A stretch of 5,589 nucleotides of DNA from positions 289 through 5,877 of the forward strand of contig DBCZ01000042.1 of the NCBI GenBank assembly GCA_002293315.1, written 5' to 3'. Positions 4,721-5,589 of this stretch are shown here, in pieces. The notes under the pieces are model-generated. The model was given only the letters and a program-made list of their open reading frames with translations. It made no database searches and had not been told where the DNA came from. Within the stretch, counting starts at the first letter, position 1. Every line of letters starts with the position of its first letter. A program made the position numbers and the translations under genes. Origin of the DNA: Ruminococcaceae bacterium UBA945 (GTDB lineage: Bacteria > Bacillota > Clostridia > Oscillospirales > Acutalibacteraceae).

Positions 4721-5589
4721 CTATTTGCTCAAATCGTCGTCTACCTTCTTTGCGGCGTCTTCGACTGAAGAAGTGATGTTCTCCTTGGCGGCCTGAACGT
4801 CGTCGTTGATGGCTTTCTGCGCCTCTTCTACCGCGGCGTCGGTTTTCTTCATCGTCTCTTCAACCGCCATGTTCGCCTGGTCTTCGCTATCCTTAACTTC
4901 GGCGGCAATGCCGGAATGCAAGCTCACCTCATTCCCCGCTAGAGGCTCGTTGACAAGGTCCCCGACAGCGTCTTTTACGAAGTTTGCGGGCGCTTTTGCT
5001 TCCTCGTGCTGCGTCACAGTCTGGGGTTTGCTATCAGGGTCTGTCGGCGCGGCAGCGGCAGGTCTGTAAGTATATGCCTCGTCCATGCCTGTTCCCGCTC
5101 CGGGGTTCACGCTTACATCGCCGAGATGCTCATTGATGATTTCGTCAACCGAAGGCACCGGCCTGCTCACAGGAGCAACAGGAGCCTGCGGCACTTGAGG
5201 CGCATAGGATGAATATGCTTCCGGCGCAGCCATGACTGGATGTGCGCCGTACAACACGGCTGTCATGCCCTTTTTGTATTCCGAAAGCAAGATTGCCGCC
5301 AAAAGCATCGTGACGCATGAAAACACCGGCGGAATGAAGGAAAACGTTCCGGAAAAAATAGAAACCACCGCGATAATCGCCTGTATAATCGCGAATATCC
5401 ACAGCACGGCGATGAGGAAGCCCGAAACTCTGTTATCAGGCACGCCAGTTTCGGCAATATTCTTGCCCCTTGAGAGAATCTTGATGATTGACGTGTAGAA
5501 TGCCACGACGAACGCGCACATTAAAACGGCAATCACGCAGAAGATTATACCGAAGATTGTGAAGCCGGCTCTTCCGTCCAGCGAACTGA
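4721..5589 (-). CDS. Membrane protein of unknown function: three hydrophobic segments, Pro/Ala linker, charged helical tail (5' end outside window)
   Basis: I do not recognise this protein. The frame stays open to the window edge (288 visible residues). A GTG at 5536 falls in the middle of the first hydrophobic segment, so the true start is probably outside. Numbering from the first whole codon, hydrophobic segments lie at about 8-36 (GFTIFGIIFCVIAVLMCAFV and on), 55-78 and 84-101. A Pro/Ala-rich stretch follows at about 114-145 (APQVPQAPVAPVSRPVP), then a disordered-looking acidic region. The tail (about 229-288) is rich in Ala, Glu, Asp, Lys and Val with heptad-like spacing (EETMKKTDAAVEEAQKAIND), suggesting an amphipathic helix or coiled coil, and ends VDDDLSK. 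It converges on the exporter with a shared terminator. A membrane-anchored scaffold or envelope role is only a guess. Base composition resembles its neighbours. Confidence 0.75.
   Translation of the reverse strand, partial: SSLDGRAGFTIFGIIFCVIAVLMCAFVVAFYTSIIKILSRGKNIAETGVPDNRVSGFLIAVLWIFAIIQAIIAVVSIFSGTFSFIPPVFSCVTMLLAAILLSEYKKGMTAVLYGAHPVMAAPEAYSSYAPQVPQAPVAPVSRPVPSVDEIINEHLGDVSVNPGAGTGMDEAYTYRPAAAAPTDPDSKPQTVTQHEEAKAPANFVKDAVGDLVNEPLAGNEVSLHSGIAAEVKDSEDQANMAVEETMKKTDAAVEEAQKAINDDVQAAKENITSSVEDAAKKVDDDLSK

Noticed and set aside
5232..5498. A plus-strand frame of 88 codons opposite the membrane protein
   Set aside because: It is the complement of hydrophobic-segment codons and linker of the minus-strand gene, and no Shine-Dalgarno precedes it.
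5534..5536. GTG as the start codon of the last gene
   Set aside because: It lies inside the first hydrophobic segment, the frame stays open upstream to the window edge, and no GGAGG-like site precedes it.
1..5589. Mobile element, CRISPR or prophage signatures
   Set aside because: There are no terminal inverted repeats, transposase, integrase, regularly spaced repeats or phage genes, and all genes look like ordinary chromosomal ones.

Overview
The window looks like a chromosomal segment of an anaerobic Bacillota/Clostridia-type bacterium of moderate to high GC. The grounds are strong GGAGG-type ribosome binding sites before every gene whose start is visible, consensus-like sigma-A promoters, U-tailed intrinsic terminators, a Firmicutes-style ABC multidrug-type exporter, and a purine operon that carries an M29 aminopeptidase. 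The taxonomic call is an inference and no species can be named. There are no tRNA, rRNA, CRISPR, IS or phage signatures.

Layout. The left half (1-2561) is a minus-strand, operon-like block. In transcription order it holds a MIF-like tautomerase (2561-2229), purE (2173-1673), an M29 metallo-aminopeptidase (1609-380) and purM (347-1, running off the left edge). Gaps are 32-63 nt and each gene has its own good Shine-Dalgarno. The small hairpins in the two longest gaps are not convincing full terminators, although the one after the tautomerase also holds a perfect TATAAT that may give purE a promoter of its own.

The central divergent region (2562-2908) holds back-to-back promoters. The minus promoter drives the tautomerase/purine block. 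The plus promoter (TTGACA, 17 bp, TTAAAT with extended TG) drives a leader of about 225 nt. The leader holds a 10-codon ORF with a strong ribosome binding site, segments that can form alternative hairpins, and an intrinsic terminator just upstream of the ABC exporter gene. This is the layout of a ribosome-mediated attenuator and is the most interesting element of the window.

The right half holds a complete 584-residue half-size ABC exporter (2909-4663, plus). It converges on an incompletely captured minus-strand gene (4721-5589) for an unrecognised membrane protein with three hydrophobic segments, a Pro/Ala-rich linker and a charged helical tail. One imperfect hairpin between them (4676-4706), with T-rich flanks on both strands, probably terminates both genes.

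How it fits together: purE and purM act at neighbouring steps of purine synthesis (AIR synthesis and its carboxylation). The aminopeptidase and tautomerase have no evident purine role and may simply share the transcript. The exporter is a separate transcription unit, probably induced through its leader when translation of the short ORF is perturbed, as in known antibiotic-inducible resistance genes. The inducer and transported substrate cannot be read from the sequence.
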